This document shows positions 53,535 through 64,000 of a stretch of 64,000 bases of DNA, piece after piece. Source of the stretch: Shinisaurus crocodilurus. Lineage: Eukaryota; Chordata; Lepidosauria; Squamata; Shinisauridae. The position numbers and the translations under genes are program-made. Under the pieces are notes generated by a model. It worked only from the letters and a program-made list of their open reading frames with translations. It made no database searches and was not told the DNA's origin. Each line of letters begins with the position of its first letter. The stretch's first letter is position 1. The DNA lies in the NCBI GenBank assembly GCA_021292165.1, contig CM037878.1, forward strand, positions 9,106,857 to 9,170,856, in the 5' to 3' direction.

Positions 53535-53985
53535 AACGTGGGTTATTGTGTTGTCTGAACCCAGCCAAGATAAACTATGGTGAACAACCCACATTTCACA
53601 AACCATGGGTTCTCTTCATGGGGACTGGGTTCACACAACACAATAAGCCATGGTGGCTTATAAGCCATGTTTGTTTCAGAGTGGCTTGTCATGTTGTCTG
53701 AACTCAGCCAGAGTGGCTTGTGCGTGATGAACAAACCATGCTGCTGGGTTCAGACAACACGACAGGCCACTCTTGTAAACTGAAACAAACATGGTTTATA
53801 AGCCACCATGGCTTATTGTGTTGTGTGAACCCAATTGGGTTGTTCGTGGTTAACAAGCCATGGCTTGTTAGCGCAGCTGGGTTCAGACAACAGGATAACC
53901 CACGTTTCAACAGCAACCCATAGTTCAATGGCAACCCATACCCAACACTTGCGTGTGGATTATCATGTTGTCTGAACCCAACCAG
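53535..53985. mobile_element. Fold-back MITE pair, tgggttcagacaac ends
   Basis: 'ttgtgttgtctgaaccca' words occur in both orientations at least six times. A large inverted repeat joins about 53626-53708 ('ataagccatggtggcttata') with 53752-53832 ('tataagccaccatggcttat'). Nested or tandem copies are likely. Confidence 0.65.
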
Positions 53986-54369
53986 TATAAAGCAGCTTCC
54001 CTGTGTTCCTTCTCTGTGTTGCAAAAATGTCACATTTGCATGAGCACATATGAAGTGCCCCTGAGTGAATTGTGTGGATCGGATTTGGGAACCAAGCTCC
54101 TGGGAGAGCTGACTCTTCAAGCTGTTAATCCATTCTCCTTATTTCTCCCAATACTCTTGGATCACTGGAAAATGTGGGTGTCTGTGCACCTTATGAACTG
54201 AAAAAACTCCTAAGCAACCAGCTTATTGGAAATAGCCAGCAAATATGCATTGTGTTTGCTGCTGTTAACTTTTAAAGAATGCTGGATAGAAAACCAGCAG
54301 AAATCCCCAATATGCTTCTTGGAAATCCCACACAGTTTAGCTGACCGCGCTGTAAAATCCTAACAGCTA
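53986..54369. other. Intergenic, nothing recognised
   Basis: No supported gene or repeat is visible. Confidence 0.4.
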
Positions 54370-54765
54370 CTTGTCAAGGCAAGCATTTCTCATTGTTCAC
54401 AAATGAGATAGCATTTTCTCAACCACCCCTTGTGGTAGTGAGTTCCATAGGTTAACTATGCGCTGTGTTAAAAACTCTTTTGTCTGTCCTGAATCTCACA
54501 TCAATCGGCTTCATGGGATGATCCTCAGTTCTAGTATAATGCATTTTATCCACACCTCTATCATGTCCTCTCTTATGCATCCCCTTTTTTCCCCTTAAAG
54601 CTATAAAGCTTCAAATGTTCCAATTTTCCCTCATAGGGGTGTTGCTGTAGTCCCTTGATCATTTTGGTTGTCCTTTTCTGCACCTTTCTCAGCTCTACAA
54701 TACCTACAACATATGACACTGCCTTACTCTGTGTTCTGGCAAATGGATCTAGGGCCCTGGGAAAC
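54370..54765 (-). mobile_element. CR1/L3-like LINE fragment, reverse orientation
   Basis: The minus strand reads VQKRTTKMIKGLQQHPYEGK and LEHLKLYSFKGKKGD, an old CR1-type VQRRATKMIKGL region with breaks. Confidence 0.7.
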
Positions 54766-54894
54766 AGATTTGAGGCAAAGTCTAGCAATGCCTGTGAATC
54801 AGGCCATTGGTTCATCTAAGGTCGGTATTGCCTGCTCTTAGTGGCAGCAGCTGTTCAAGGGTTTCAGACAGAGCCCCCCCCCCCCTTGGTCATC

Positions 54895-55510
54895 TGCTAT
54901 TGATCATAAGAACATACGAAGAGCCCTGCTGGATCAGACCAAGGGTCCATCTAGTCCAGCATTCTGTTCACACAGTGGCCAACCAGCTGCCTACGGGATC
55001 CCACAAGCAGGACACGAGTGCCACAGCACCCTCCCGCCCATGTTCCCCAGCCACTGGTGCACATAGGCAGACTGCCTCTGATCCTGGAGGGAGCACATAG
55101 CCATGAGGACTAGTAGCCATTGATAGCCTTCTCCATGAATTTGTCCAAACCATTTTTAAAGCCCTCCAAATTGGTGTGCGTCACTACATCTTGTGGAAGT
55201 GAATTCTGTAGTTTAACTAGGCACTGTGTGAAGTCCGTTTTATCGGTCCTGAATCACTAATCAGCTTCATGGGCTGACCCCACTGGGTTCTAGTATTATG
55301 AGAGGGAGAAAAAATGTCTCCCTGTCCACTTTCTCCCCACCATGCATAATTCTGTACACCTCTATTGTGTCTAGTCTTACTCTCCTTTAATCTAATCTAA
55401 ACAATCCCAGCTGTGGTAACCTTTCCTCATAGGGGAGTTGCCCCAGCCCCTTGATCATTTTTGCTGCCCTTTTCTGCCCTTTCCCCAATTCTACAATGCC
55501 CTTTTTTAGG
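54895..55510 (-). mobile_element. CR1/L3-like LINE fragment, reverse orientation
   Basis: It is the inverted match of the word series at 5170-5760 ('agccctgctggatcagacc', 'ccatgttccccagccactgg', 'ctagtagccattgatagcc'). It extends further into the LINE than those copies. Confidence 0.8.
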
Positions 55511-55919
55511 TGCGGTGATCTATTGAACTGGTGATTGAACAGACTGATTCTAGGACCTTCTGCAAGACGTACTCTCCCACTGATTCAGCATCTCAAGAGT
55601 GAACACCGAGGTACCTTTGGTGTTGGGGTGAAGGCCAAGCTCCAGCTCAGTTCTCTGACCCTGACAGAACCATTTTACAGACAACCGATGCATCTTGGAT
55701 GTTCAGATGAACACACACAGGTCGGGTGTGTGCGTGTGTGACTATTTCTGTGATACTGCCCCCTCCCCCGCAGCGTGCGTTTACTGTGTTGAGACTCGAG
55801 GTCTAGAGGAACCCGGCAGTGCTGGCTGGGGATGATGGGAACTGTAGTCCAACACATCCGGAGAGCACCAGGTTGGGGAAGGCGGCTTGTCTATAGCCTT
55901 CAGCAGAATCTGAAGGTTT
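55511..55919. other. Intergenic; hAT-like arm
   Basis: An old palindrome arm lies at about 55818-55885 ('gatgggaactgtagtccaac'). Nothing else is recognised. Confidence 0.45.
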
Positions 55920-56470
55920 TTTTTAAAAAAAAATTAACAGTATAGGCTGCTCTGAAACAGTTTTCAGGGCAGCTCACACACAAAAGTTAAAATTCAATAA
56001 CAAAAACCATGAAAATATAATCCCGCATAAGAACATGAGTTGTAGAGAATAAAAATATGTTAAAGCTCAGAGACAGATTTAAAGGCCTGGGAAAATAAGG
56101 TTCTGCCAGGCACTGAAAGGACAGCAAAGCAGGTGCCAGGCAAGAGTCTCTGAGGAGGGTATCCCACAACTGGTGTGCCACCACTGAAAAGGACCTCCCT
56201 CTGTTAGCCACCTGCCGCATCTCACTTGGGGGCACTCAGAGAAGGGCCCCCAAAGACAATCTCATGGTCTGGGTAGGTATCTGTGGGCAGTGGCAGTCCT
56301 TCATGTATGCAACTCCCAAGCTGTGAAGGGTCTTGGAGGTCAAAAGAAGTACGGTACCTTGAATTGGTGGGCTCAAAAACAGATTAGGAGATGGAGAAGC
56401 CCGGGCGTGATGTGCTCATATTGGCCAGTCTCGGCAGTCATATTCTAAACTAACTGAAGTTTCGGCACTG
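55920..56470 (-). mobile_element. Old L2-like LINE 3' portion, reverse orientation
   Basis: 'aggatatcccacaactgg'-like words, with the minus-strand RGRSFSVVAHQLWDTL motif and the LINE-like tail, indicate an eroded L2-like copy. Confidence 0.65.
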
Positions 56471-57321
56471 TTTATGTTATGCTGCTTTCCCTGGCATCTC
56501 AAAAATGATTTACAAGGGTATTAAAAACACAAATTCATACACAATTACTCAAAATCAATATTACCCATGAAAACACTATAGCTTAAACAACTGCAGATGT
56601 ATTTAAAAATAAATAAATCAGCCAAAGGCTTGACAAAAAGGGTAGCTCTCCTGACCTTTCCAGGGAGAAATTTTGGTACTTTGGAGCCTTCACTCCCCAC
56701 CAGGTAAGTCCACCCCGAACTGCTGTGAGAACAGAATGGAGAATAAAGCACGCTAATCAGGCTTCAACTTGAGCAAACTTTCCTCCTCCACCATTCAAGG
56801 CAGCTTCCAAACAATGAACCCCCCCCCCCCGCACAACACTTAAAAAAACAGCTAAAAAAATTGTTCCAACACCCCCACCGCATCCGCAAGACAACGGCAA
56901 AACCTCAGTGTATATCTTGCAAACCTGCCTCAAGAAGGGTGCCTTGCAGCGTTTTCTGATCATGTGAGCAAGATGACAAGTTGCCATGCTTCATCTGGCA
57001 GCTTATTACAGAACCTCAGAGCTCTGCCCTACCTCAATCTCTTGAGTTGGCAGGACTTAAGGCAAGGCCATACTTGCCCGATGTAATAATAATAATGACT
57101 GATTCTTACATTTACTTTGTGATTTCCATGTGCCACCCTTTGGGGGTAATCTGCCAGAAGCTCTGTGCTCCTGGTGGTAGGGGCCAGAGCCCCTTTTCTC
57201 TCTCTCCCCCCCCCCTCTCTGATAGGGCTGTTTTTCTCTTTCTGCCCCCCCCCCTCTCTCATAGCTTTCTTTCTGTCACCCCCCTTTTCTCTTTCTTCCT
57301 CTCTTGGGGAAGGGGGCAGTA
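56471..57321. other. Intergenic with LINE remnants
   Basis: A further L2-like 3' piece may cover about 56480-56720. C-rich and CT-rich low-complexity runs occupy about 56818-56830 and 57195-57300. Confidence 0.4.
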
Positions 57322-57605
57322 GGGTGGCCACTTATGAATGGTCAAAAAAGAGCAAACGCATCACCCCCCAAAGTGACACCAATTTGCATAAAATGTGCAT
57401 ATGCTAATGTATATGTATAGATGCAAATCTAAGAACAATCACTCTAATTTAAATAGAAATGCAGTACATCTCACCGAGGTGGGAGGTGGGGAAGGCCCGT
57501 GTGACCAGGTGACCTGCCTACCTGCAGTGCAGAATGCCAGGTGTGCTGCTGCTGCTGTGACAGATTCCGACATCTCCTCCCGGTGTCTAGGGCTGCTCTG
57601 CTGAA
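57322..57605. mobile_element. GGTGGCC-ended repeat, copy 3 (left part)
   Basis: Begins 'agggtggccacttatgaatg' and contains 'aatttgcataaaatgtgcat' and 'gaccaggtgacctgcc', as in the copies at 2463 and 32745. Confidence 0.55.
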
Positions 57606-57611
57606 CGGACA

Positions 57612-57701
57612 CAATCTGAATCCTCTGGATTGGCCAAGCCTGATATAAATACAGAGCTCTGTATTTATATCAGGCTTGGCCAATCCAGAGGATTCAGATT
57701 G
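57612..57701. repeat. Perfect 90-bp palindrome, 45-base arms, no spacer
   Basis: Bases 57612-57656 are the exact reverse complement of 57657-57701, checked base by base. The centre is acagag|ctctgt. The sequence resembles no TIR family seen elsewhere in the window. Flanks are gaacggaca and gctgccagt, with no target duplication. Confidence 0.97.
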
Positions 57702-57754
57702 GCTGCCAGTTGTAGGGGGCCCGGTGCCACAAACCCCTCTTCCCTTACTGGCCT

Positions 57755-57907
57755 GTTTCCCATTCCGGTAGAGCGGAGTGCTGGATGGAGTCCGGGGTTC
57801 AAATCCCCGCTCGACCACCGAGCTCACTGTGTGGCCTGGAGGGGCCACTTGCTGTTTCTCAGCCGAAGGTACCTCAAAAAGTGTGTGTGTGTGTGTGTGT
57901 GTGTGTG
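57755..57907 (+). mobile_element. tRNA-derived SINE with TG microsatellite
   Basis: 'ggtagagcggagtgctgga' and the B-box-like 'ggggttcaaatccccgctc' give a tRNA-related head, followed by the shared body 'gctcactgtgtggcctgg'. It ends in a (GT)n run at 57881-57907. Confidence 0.7.
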
Positions 57908-59096
57908 ACCATGAATGCTTTTGTCTTGAAGTCCTTGGAGGTGGAAGGATGGGATAAAAAAAAAAAAAAAAACGCGTCGAGAGCAAAATTACGTTAGGTT
58001 CTGTTTCCGTCAGGAGTGGACAACACACACACACACACACACGGCTGCGTGGGGTGTTTTTTGTGGCCCCCACTAAGCCCCTGCTTGCCGCTACCAAACG
58101 GACCCTCCTTTGGTGGTGGGGGAGGGGCGTGGGCTGCAGTGGGGTGCCAATCCCACCAAAGTCGCCCACCCTTGGTTTAAGTGGGGGGGACCCCCGAGAG
58201 TGAGGGAGAAGAGGGTGGGTGAGCGTGTTGCTGGTTTGGGGGTGAGGTTGGTCCTCTTCTGGGGAGCGGTGGACGGATCGGCACGGCAACTTCATTTTTT
58301 GTTCTCGTCCATCCTTCAGAGATCTCCGAGCAGTGTTTTATTTTCACAACCCCCCGCGGGGTAGGCGACTCATCTGAGCTCCGCGGTTGGGAGAAGAGGC
58401 TTGACCTCAGGCTTCGTGTCCCGAATGCAAGCTCAGTGCTCCGGCTGTACCTGCTCTCCGAGAGGGGTGGTTTCAAAAACACACACCACAACTTTGGGCC
58501 TTTATTATGGCTTTAAAGGAGCCTCTACTGCAGCGTTCCCCAACCTGGCGCCCTCCAGATGTATTGGACTACTCTTCCTATCACCCCCAGCCACCAGGGC
58601 CATTGGCCGCTCTACTGCCATGAAGATAAGCACCTTCTCTTCCACCAAAACCAGTCTGGCCCCCATGCCACAAACTGCGTGTGCCCAGTTTCGGAGGCAA
58701 ACCACCAAACTGGGCAACATTTCCCCACCCCTTCATCTGAAATGCATTCAACTTTCTAGCAATTATACACGCACTTCAACAAAAGCAGACCAAATATCCA
58801 AATAAATATCCATTTGAAGGTGGCAGCTATATGCCACCCATTCAAATACTGAAAGTATTGTTAGGTCCTCAATCCATTGCATTATTATAGGAGTTGAGTG
58901 TTTCTTCTTCCAGTGTTCTAATATCAGTCTTTTTAGCTGTCAAAGGGGCACAGAGAATCCATTTCCCCTTCCATTTGTTAATTTCCTTGAAGCAGGTAAA
59001 TGATTTAAAAGAGCTTGTACATTGGTGAATATTAAAGAGTGTTCCAGTACACAATATATCTGCGTTATAACCTCCTCCCAAAGAAGCTAAAAGATC
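57908..59096. other. Intergenic; old repeats
   Basis: A (CA)n run lies at 58022-58042. An old hAT-like arm lies at about 58528-58600 ('gcgttccccaacctggcgcc'). No gene is supported. Confidence 0.4.
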
Positions 59097-59767
59097 CTTT
59101 TAGAGTTCCTCACACAACAATCCCTTTTTGTTTTAACTGCCCTAAGTAATTTGGTATCATCAGCAAACTTGGTCATTTCTCTGCTCGCTCCTAATTCCAG
59201 ATCTTTTATGAATAAGTTGGAAAGCATTGGTCCCAATATACGGTAGATCCCTTTGGGACCCTGCTGGTTTGCATCCCTTCTTTGGGAGAAGTTACCATTT
59301 ATTCCTACTCTCTGCTTTCTGTTCTTTACTCAGTTACTGGTCAATAAGAGGACCTCCCCTCTTATTCCATGACTTCTCAGTTTGCTCAGGAGTCTTTGGT
59401 GAGAGACTTTGTCAAAAGCCTTTTGGAAGTCCAAGTAAACAGTGTCTACTGGATCACCACTGTCCACATGTTTATTGACACTCTCAAAGAACTCTCAAAG
59501 GTCAGTGAGACAGGACTTACCTTTGCAGAAGCCATGTTGATTCTTTTTCAGCAGGGCTTGTCCTTCTATATGCTTGCAAAATTTTTTATCTTTAATAATG
59601 CTTTCAACCCAGTACATACATTAAGCTAACCGGCCTGAAATTTCCTGGATTCACCCTGGAACCTTTTTTTAAAAAACTGGTGTTACATTGGCCAGTCTCC
59701 AGTCCTCTGGTGCAGAGGCTGATCTTAGGGAGATGTTGTACTTTTATTTTTATTTTTTTTTTAAAAA

Positions 59768-60122
59768 TATCTCTATCTCAAGGAGCGTCTCCAGCAACAC
59801 CAAGTGGGCCGCTCAACAAGATCTGCCACGGATGGCCTTCTCCTTGTCCCTTCAGCCAGAGCAGCTAGACTGGTGGGGACGAGGAAGAGGGCCTTTTCTG
59901 TGGCGGCCCCCATACTGTGGAACTCTCTCCCGAGTGACCTCCGCCATGCCCCCTCTCTGATGAGCTTCCGTCGCTCATTAAAAACCTGGTTGTTCAGGCG
60001 GGAATATGGGGTGGGTTAAGATTTTAAAATTTTTATATTGTTTAAATGTATTTTATTGCTTTTATTCTGTGTACATCGCCCAGGGTGGCCGGTTGCCGGC
60101 CAGATGGGCGATAAATAAATAT
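59768..60122 (+). mobile_element. L2-clade LINE 3' end
   Basis: A 72-codon frame encodes GRSTRSATDGLLLVPSARAA and AFSVAAPILWNSLPSDLRH, very like 7.4-8.2 kb. It ends 'gggtggccggttgccggcc' and an AT-rich tail. Confidence 0.92.
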
Positions 60123-60239
60123 AAATAATAAATAAATAAAACCAGCAGTTTCATATTTGAGTACTTTAAGAACTCTGAGATGGACACCATCTGGGCCTGG
60201 TGATTTATTAATTTTCAATTTGTCAATAAGTTTGAGAAC

Positions 60240-61085
60240 TTTATTTATTTATTTATTTATTCGTGTCAGGAGCACCACAGACAAATTTTTTTTTTAAAAA
60301 AAAAATACAAATAAAATGAGGCAACAGCCTATATATAATAACACATGAAATACAGGCTAATTTACATGGACAGGCTCATACAACTTAAGATAAATATATC
60401 AAGTAATTTTTGCCCGGTAATGAGCAATATCAAGGGCATTTGGAGCAGCCCGCATCAAGTCCCCCATTATGTGCTTGTTGAAGGGCACAGAGTGCCCTGG
60501 CGTAGATGGGAAGTTGTCTGTTCTCCACACTCACAGAGAACTGCGTCGGTTTGAAAGCCCCATTTTCTTAAGTTCACCTTCGATCTGCCGACTCTAGTCC
60601 TTAGCCCAGTGTTCTCCAGCCTTGGGTCCCCAGCTGTTTTTGGCCTACAACTCCCAGTATGCCCCAGCCAGCTGGCTGGGGCATACTGGGAGTTGTAGGC
60701 CAAAAACAGCTGGGGACCCAAGGCTGGAGAACACTCCCTTAGCCTATTGAGTGACTTCCAGGTTACTCAGTTCTCTGTGTAAGCAGGAGCTAGTCCTTCC
60801 TGGGACTCCAGCCATTCCAAGGGGTAGGTGGTTCTTTCCTTCCACATTCTAATCCTAGCATCTTCCACTGTTTCTTCACTATTCACAGATGTTCTGAAGA
60901 AACTTTCCCCTGATTTTAATCTAGGGGGTGCAGGATCAGGTTGGTAACCAAAAAGTGGAAGCACATTTGATGTAGAAGCCTTGAATCTCTCACTGTTAGC
61001 TGCTACCTCTCTCCTTATGCTACTAGGAGCGATGTCTGCTAGATAATAAATGGATTTTATTGACAGGAGTCGGCTTTAGGCATCC
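60240..61085 (-). mobile_element. LINE ORF2 C-terminal fragment with CxC...H motif
   Basis: On the minus strand NRLRTRVGRSKVNLRKWGFQ then LCECGEQTTSHL is the C-terminal 'GRxxxxLxKWG...CxCGxxQTxxH' block found at the end of several LINE ORF2 proteins. A fold-back hAT (60607-60736) interrupts it between RLRTRVG and the upstream RTTYPLEWLESQEGL part. Confidence 0.65.
60607..60736. mobile_element. Fold-back hAT, 130 bp
   Basis: A palindrome with the variant arm cccagctgtttttgg (as at 14066) and an exact target duplication ccttagcc (60599-60606 and 60737-60744). The central 'cgtag' bases are missing. Confidence 0.94.
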
Positions 61086-62075
61086 CAGGGATGTTGAAGA
61101 GTCCTTGGTCTCGAGTCATGAGTCGAGTCACGAGTCTTTGGACTCGAGTCTCGAGTCCAAGTCCTTGGTCCAAAATGGTGACTCACGAGTCACGAGTCAC
61201 TCCCAAAACTGACTCCACGAGTCCCTATTAAAATCAATGGGGGGTTTCCCCAACAAAATAAGGCTACTTCAGATGTGTGGTTTAAATAAATTCTAGGCAC
61301 AAGTGTGCCTTTTTATTTCAAAACTGTGCAACTGATTTTGGCAAGAACAGACCAGGCAGAAAAACCCAAAATAACCAGGCAGACAGAGGAGGCAGGGAAC
61401 CCCAAAGCAGGCAGGCAGAGGCATTTGTCTTGGACAATTCAACTGTGGAACTGGTCAAGAAGAGACCAGGCAGACAGAGGAGGCTGGGAACCTCAGACAG
61501 GGAGGCAGAGGCAGCCAAACCCAAAATGTCTGAAAGGTTGCATTTTAGAAAAATGATTTTAAAAAATAAACTTGCTGTACTTCCTAAAACTTATCCATGT
61601 TGCATTTGAGGAACATGATTTTTTCTAAATGTTTGGCCCCCATTCTGGAACGGTGAGGTCTCATCACAATTCCACCCTCACTGAACACCCACTCCACTGG
61701 TGATGAACTTGCTGGAACCAGAAACACACTCAGAGCAGCCACACAGAGTAATCTCAGGCCCTTCTTCTGCCTCTCCCAAGTACGCAACACATCAATCAAA
61801 ATAAATCTTGACACACTGTTGGGGATGCACTCCTGGTAGCTGTCCATAGTGGCCGAGCAGCGGCACACCTCGCTTCCATGCGCTCTTCGCCGGCAATCAC
61901 GCTCCTCTCCACTCCTTCTGGCATAGCCCAGGGATGTTGAAGAGTCCTTGGTCTCGAGTCCCGAGTCGAGTCTCGAGTCCCATTAAAAATATTGGGACTC
62001 GAGTCCGAGTCGAGTCAGAGGGGGGACTCAGTCCGACTCATGAGTTGAGTCCTCGAGTCCGAGTCCCCATCCCTG
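61086..62075. mobile_element. hAT element of the GACTCGAGTC family, copy B
   Basis: Ends CAGGGATGTTGAAGAG and CCCCATCCCTG, with an exact 8-bp target duplication aggcatcc (61078-61085 and 62076-62083). It holds a transposase C-terminus remnant on the minus strand (61584-61868). A full short terminal copy begins at 61930, as in copy A. It inserted into the old CR1-like LINE. Confidence 0.93.
61584..61868 (-). pseudogene. hAT transposase C-terminal (dimerisation) fragment
   Basis: The minus strand reads LRLLCVAALSVFLVPASSSP then VEWVFSEGGIVMRPHRSRMG and KHLEKIMFLKCN. This fits the hAT family C-terminal block (PASSAPSERVFS..G....R..L......LVFLK.N). Only about 95 residues remain. The DDE catalytic core and zinc finger are absent, so it cannot act alone. 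Confidence 0.85.
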
Positions 62076-62796
62076 AGGCATCCGGTAATGATTCTGCAGG
62101 TTTCGTTAAGTGCCATGTCCACCTGTTTTGCGTGGACTGAGCTATACCACAGTGGACTGGCATATTCAACGAGAACTTCATTTTTTTTTAACCACTATTG
62201 CCTCAGTTCCTCAGACTCCCTGAAAACATCAGTTCAGGCACAGCCTAGGCATCTGTTCTATATCTCTTGCAGTGATGACAGATGAAAAGAATTCATTCAC
62301 GCGATCTCCTTATCCTCCTTTAACTCCTTTGTTGGCCTTGATGTTGTTAGTGATATGCTCCTCAAAATGCTTTTTTGGGCATCTCTTATCGTCTGCTTGC
62401 ATTTCCTTTGTGCAAGTTTGTGCTCCCTGTTGTTTGGGCAAGCAAGACTTTAATTTTTTTCCAAGGAAGCCTTCTTTTTTCTAATTGCTTCCTTGACCTT
62501 GCTATTAACCATGCTGGTCACCTCCTGGACTTGGTGCTACCTTTCCTAACCTGTGGTATACATTCTAGCTGAGCTTCTATTATTGTGATTTTGAGTAACC
62601 TTCAAGCATTTTGAAGGGATTTAACCCTCTCTACTCTCCTTTTCAACTTCATTTTTACCAGTTTCGTCATTTTAGAGAAGTTTCCTCTTTTAAAGTCAAA
62701 TGTGACTGTGCTGGACTTCCTTGTCAGTTTTCCTCTTAAATATAGTATATTAAATCTGATAGCACTGTGGTCACTGTTTCCAATTGGTTCAACAGC

Positions 62797-63211
62797 ATTT
62801 ATTTATTATATTTATGAATCGCCCATCTGGCCAGACATCCGGCCACTCTGAGCGATGTGCAGTCCAATAAAATACAAGAGGGGGGACACACACACACACA
62901 CACACACACAGTATAAAACACAATTAAAAACAGTACAAAACTTAAAAATCCTAACCCACCCCATATTCCCGCCTGAAAAGCCACGTTTTTAATGCCCAGC
63001 GGAAGCTAATCAAGGAAGGGGCATGGCGGAGGTCACTGGGGAGAGAGTTCCATAAATTGGGGGCTGCCACAGAAAAGGCCCTCCTCCTAATCCCCACCAG
63101 CCTGGTTTCTCTGGCTGATGGGACAGGGAGAAGGCCATCCGTGGCAGATCTTGTTGAGCGGCATACTTGATGTTGCTGGAGGCGCTCCTTGAGATAAACT
63201 GGACATCTCAT
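62797..63211 (-). mobile_element. L2-clade LINE 3' end, reverse orientation
   Basis: Encodes PVYLKERLQQHQVCRSTRSA, AFSVAAPNLWNSLPSDLRHA and the ending KTWLFRREYGVG. The 3' UTR contains a (CA)n run at about 62888-62910. It sits inside the old CR1-like LINE. Confidence 0.9.
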
Positions 63212-63630
63212 ACTCTGTCCTGGGCAACACCACTTAGGATTAAATCCAGGGTCACCACCCCTCTGGTTGGTTCCATGACCAACTGTTCCAGGGCACAGTC
63301 GTTCAGGGCATCCAGAAATTTAACTGCTTTATTGTGACTGGGACATGCATTTCTCCAGTCAATGTGGGGGTAATTGAAGTCTCCCATTATTACAACACTT
63401 CCTCTTTTACAGGTCTCCCTGGTAGGCTCACCTCCATGAGAATCTTGTCCAGATTCTCAGTCTGTATGAGCTGAAACGTAGCCCATAGGAAACGGATTAG
63501 GTGGAGCCCCACTGACCAATGGAACAGATCCTGAAATGACGGTGGCATCCAGGTTGGAGCTGATATGAGCAATTTCCCCCCTGCGAAATATCTTTCAAAG
63601 GAGAAAACTAACGGAGCAGAAAACTAATTA

Positions 63631-63727
63631 AAGGTGCAATCCTATGCATGTTTAGACAGAGAAAAAAAAAGGCAGGCTGGGAGTTGTAGGCCTTTTTTCT
63701 GTCTAAACATGCATAAGATTGCACCTT
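63631..63727. mobile_element. PIF/Harbinger-like fold-back MITE
   Basis: AAGGTGCAATCCTATGCATG and its inverted partner ending GCACCTT give about 30-bp arms with 3-bp taa duplication across the ends. The centre is 'aggcaggctgggagttgtag'. Confidence 0.85.
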
Positions 63728-64000
63728 AACATGGTCTAGATAGAAAATTAAAAGAGCAGATCAGGATCTGGCTGGAATCTAACTGGTATGATATTTCGTT
63801 TCCCCTTGTGTTTTGTTTACTTGTTTGTTTATTATTAACATGTATATACCGCCTTAATTGCTAAAAACCTATCAAGGCAGTGTACAACGATTTAAAAACT
63901 ATAAAACCTTAAACAATAAAAACCAGAACAATACTTCTGCAGTGAGGCTGCCTTTGAAAACTGGAAACAAGACAGGAACAAGAATGGACTAATAATGCGG
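63728..64000. other. LINE tail and unassigned sequence
   Basis: 'tatataccgccttaattgct' and 'caaggcagtgtacaacgatt' at about 63840-63890 are a LINE 3' end in reverse orientation. The rest is unassigned. Confidence 0.45.

Larger units (their letters stand above)
59097..63500 (-). mobile_element. Old CR1-like LINE, reverse orientation, with nested insertions
   Basis: Read on the minus strand from 63480 down: the endonuclease region (NYPHIDWRNACPSHNKAVK, then EQLVMEPTRGVVTLDLILSG) at about 63230-63480, then PIGNSDHSAIRFN at about 62700-62790, a linker to about 62190, and the reverse-transcriptase region (NPGNFRPVSL) at about 59600-59700. Younger elements at 62797-63211 (L2), 61086-62075 (hAT) and 59768-60122 (L2) split it. 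The 60240-61085 interval looks like a different LINE. Frameshifts and stops are common. Joining the pieces into one original LINE is inference from order and orientation. Confidence 0.7.

Noticed and set aside
57765..57815. tRNA gene (B-box-like ggttcaaatcc)
   Set aside because: No A-box and anticodon arm in proper spacing. The following body matches SINE remnants elsewhere.
57471..58295. 274-codon minus-strand frame
   Set aside because: It crosses the perfect palindrome, a SINE, a TG microsatellite and a homopolymer, with no conserved domain.

Overview
The window is nuclear DNA of a vertebrate, most likely a squamate reptile (lizard-like lepidosaur). Two spliced single-copy genes lie in a repeat-rich background of CR1, L2, L1 and other LINE pieces, a 5S-rRNA-derived SINE, tRNA-derived SINE remnants, and many young hAT and Harbinger-type DNA transposons. 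No bacterial gene organisation, CRISPR array or phage feature is present. The organism call rests on repeat content plus protein similarity, so the exact clade is inference.

Genes. B3GNT7 (+ strand) is represented by its large coding exon, 18957-20148, which encodes nearly all of a type II Golgi beta-1,3-N-acetylglucosaminyltransferase. The few N-terminal codons expected in exon 1 were not found. NCL (nucleolin, - strand) is complete. Fifteen coding exons between 51813 and 40434 join in frame, with GT/AG at every junction, into 2049 nt (682 residues plus stop). They encode acidic/TPxKK-repeat N-terminal exons, four RRMs and an RGG-rich tail. Two box C/D snoRNAs sit in NCL introns on the same strand: SNORD82 in intron 4 (47171-47239) and SNORD20 in intron 5 (46389-46473). 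Both carry recognisable 18S rRNA guide elements. NCL starts in a CpG island (about 51000-52350) with a pyrimidine-tract (TOP-like) start site. The two genes converge tail to tail, the same order as human 2q37.1.

Layout. 1-18 kb: repeats, including a 0.9-kb sequence duplicated at 1399-2296 and 16661-17555, two nearly identical SPIN-like hAT elements (3993-4893, 12320-13238), a 5S SINE pair (about 6850 and 8767), an L1 piece (9.2-10.97 kb) and L2 pieces. 18-20.1 kb: B3GNT7. 20.1-40 kb: B3GNT7 3' flank (possible long 3' UTR), then repeats with many copies of a 135-bp fold-back hAT. 40-52.3 kb: NCL, its snoRNAs and promoter. 52.3-64 kb: repeats, including a perfect 90-bp palindrome (57612-57701) and an old CR1-like LINE (59.1-63.5 kb) broken by L2, hAT and fold-back insertions.

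Most notable signal. A palindromic hAT family (TIR CAGTGTTCTCC, 8-bp target duplications) occurs about a dozen times. It also forms composite units in which a whole palindrome, a captured segment and a partial second copy share one target duplication (28274-28599 and 15769-16005). One composite carries an L2 piece whose missing left half, ending in the same 8 bp ATCTAGGA, abuts another copy at 17800.
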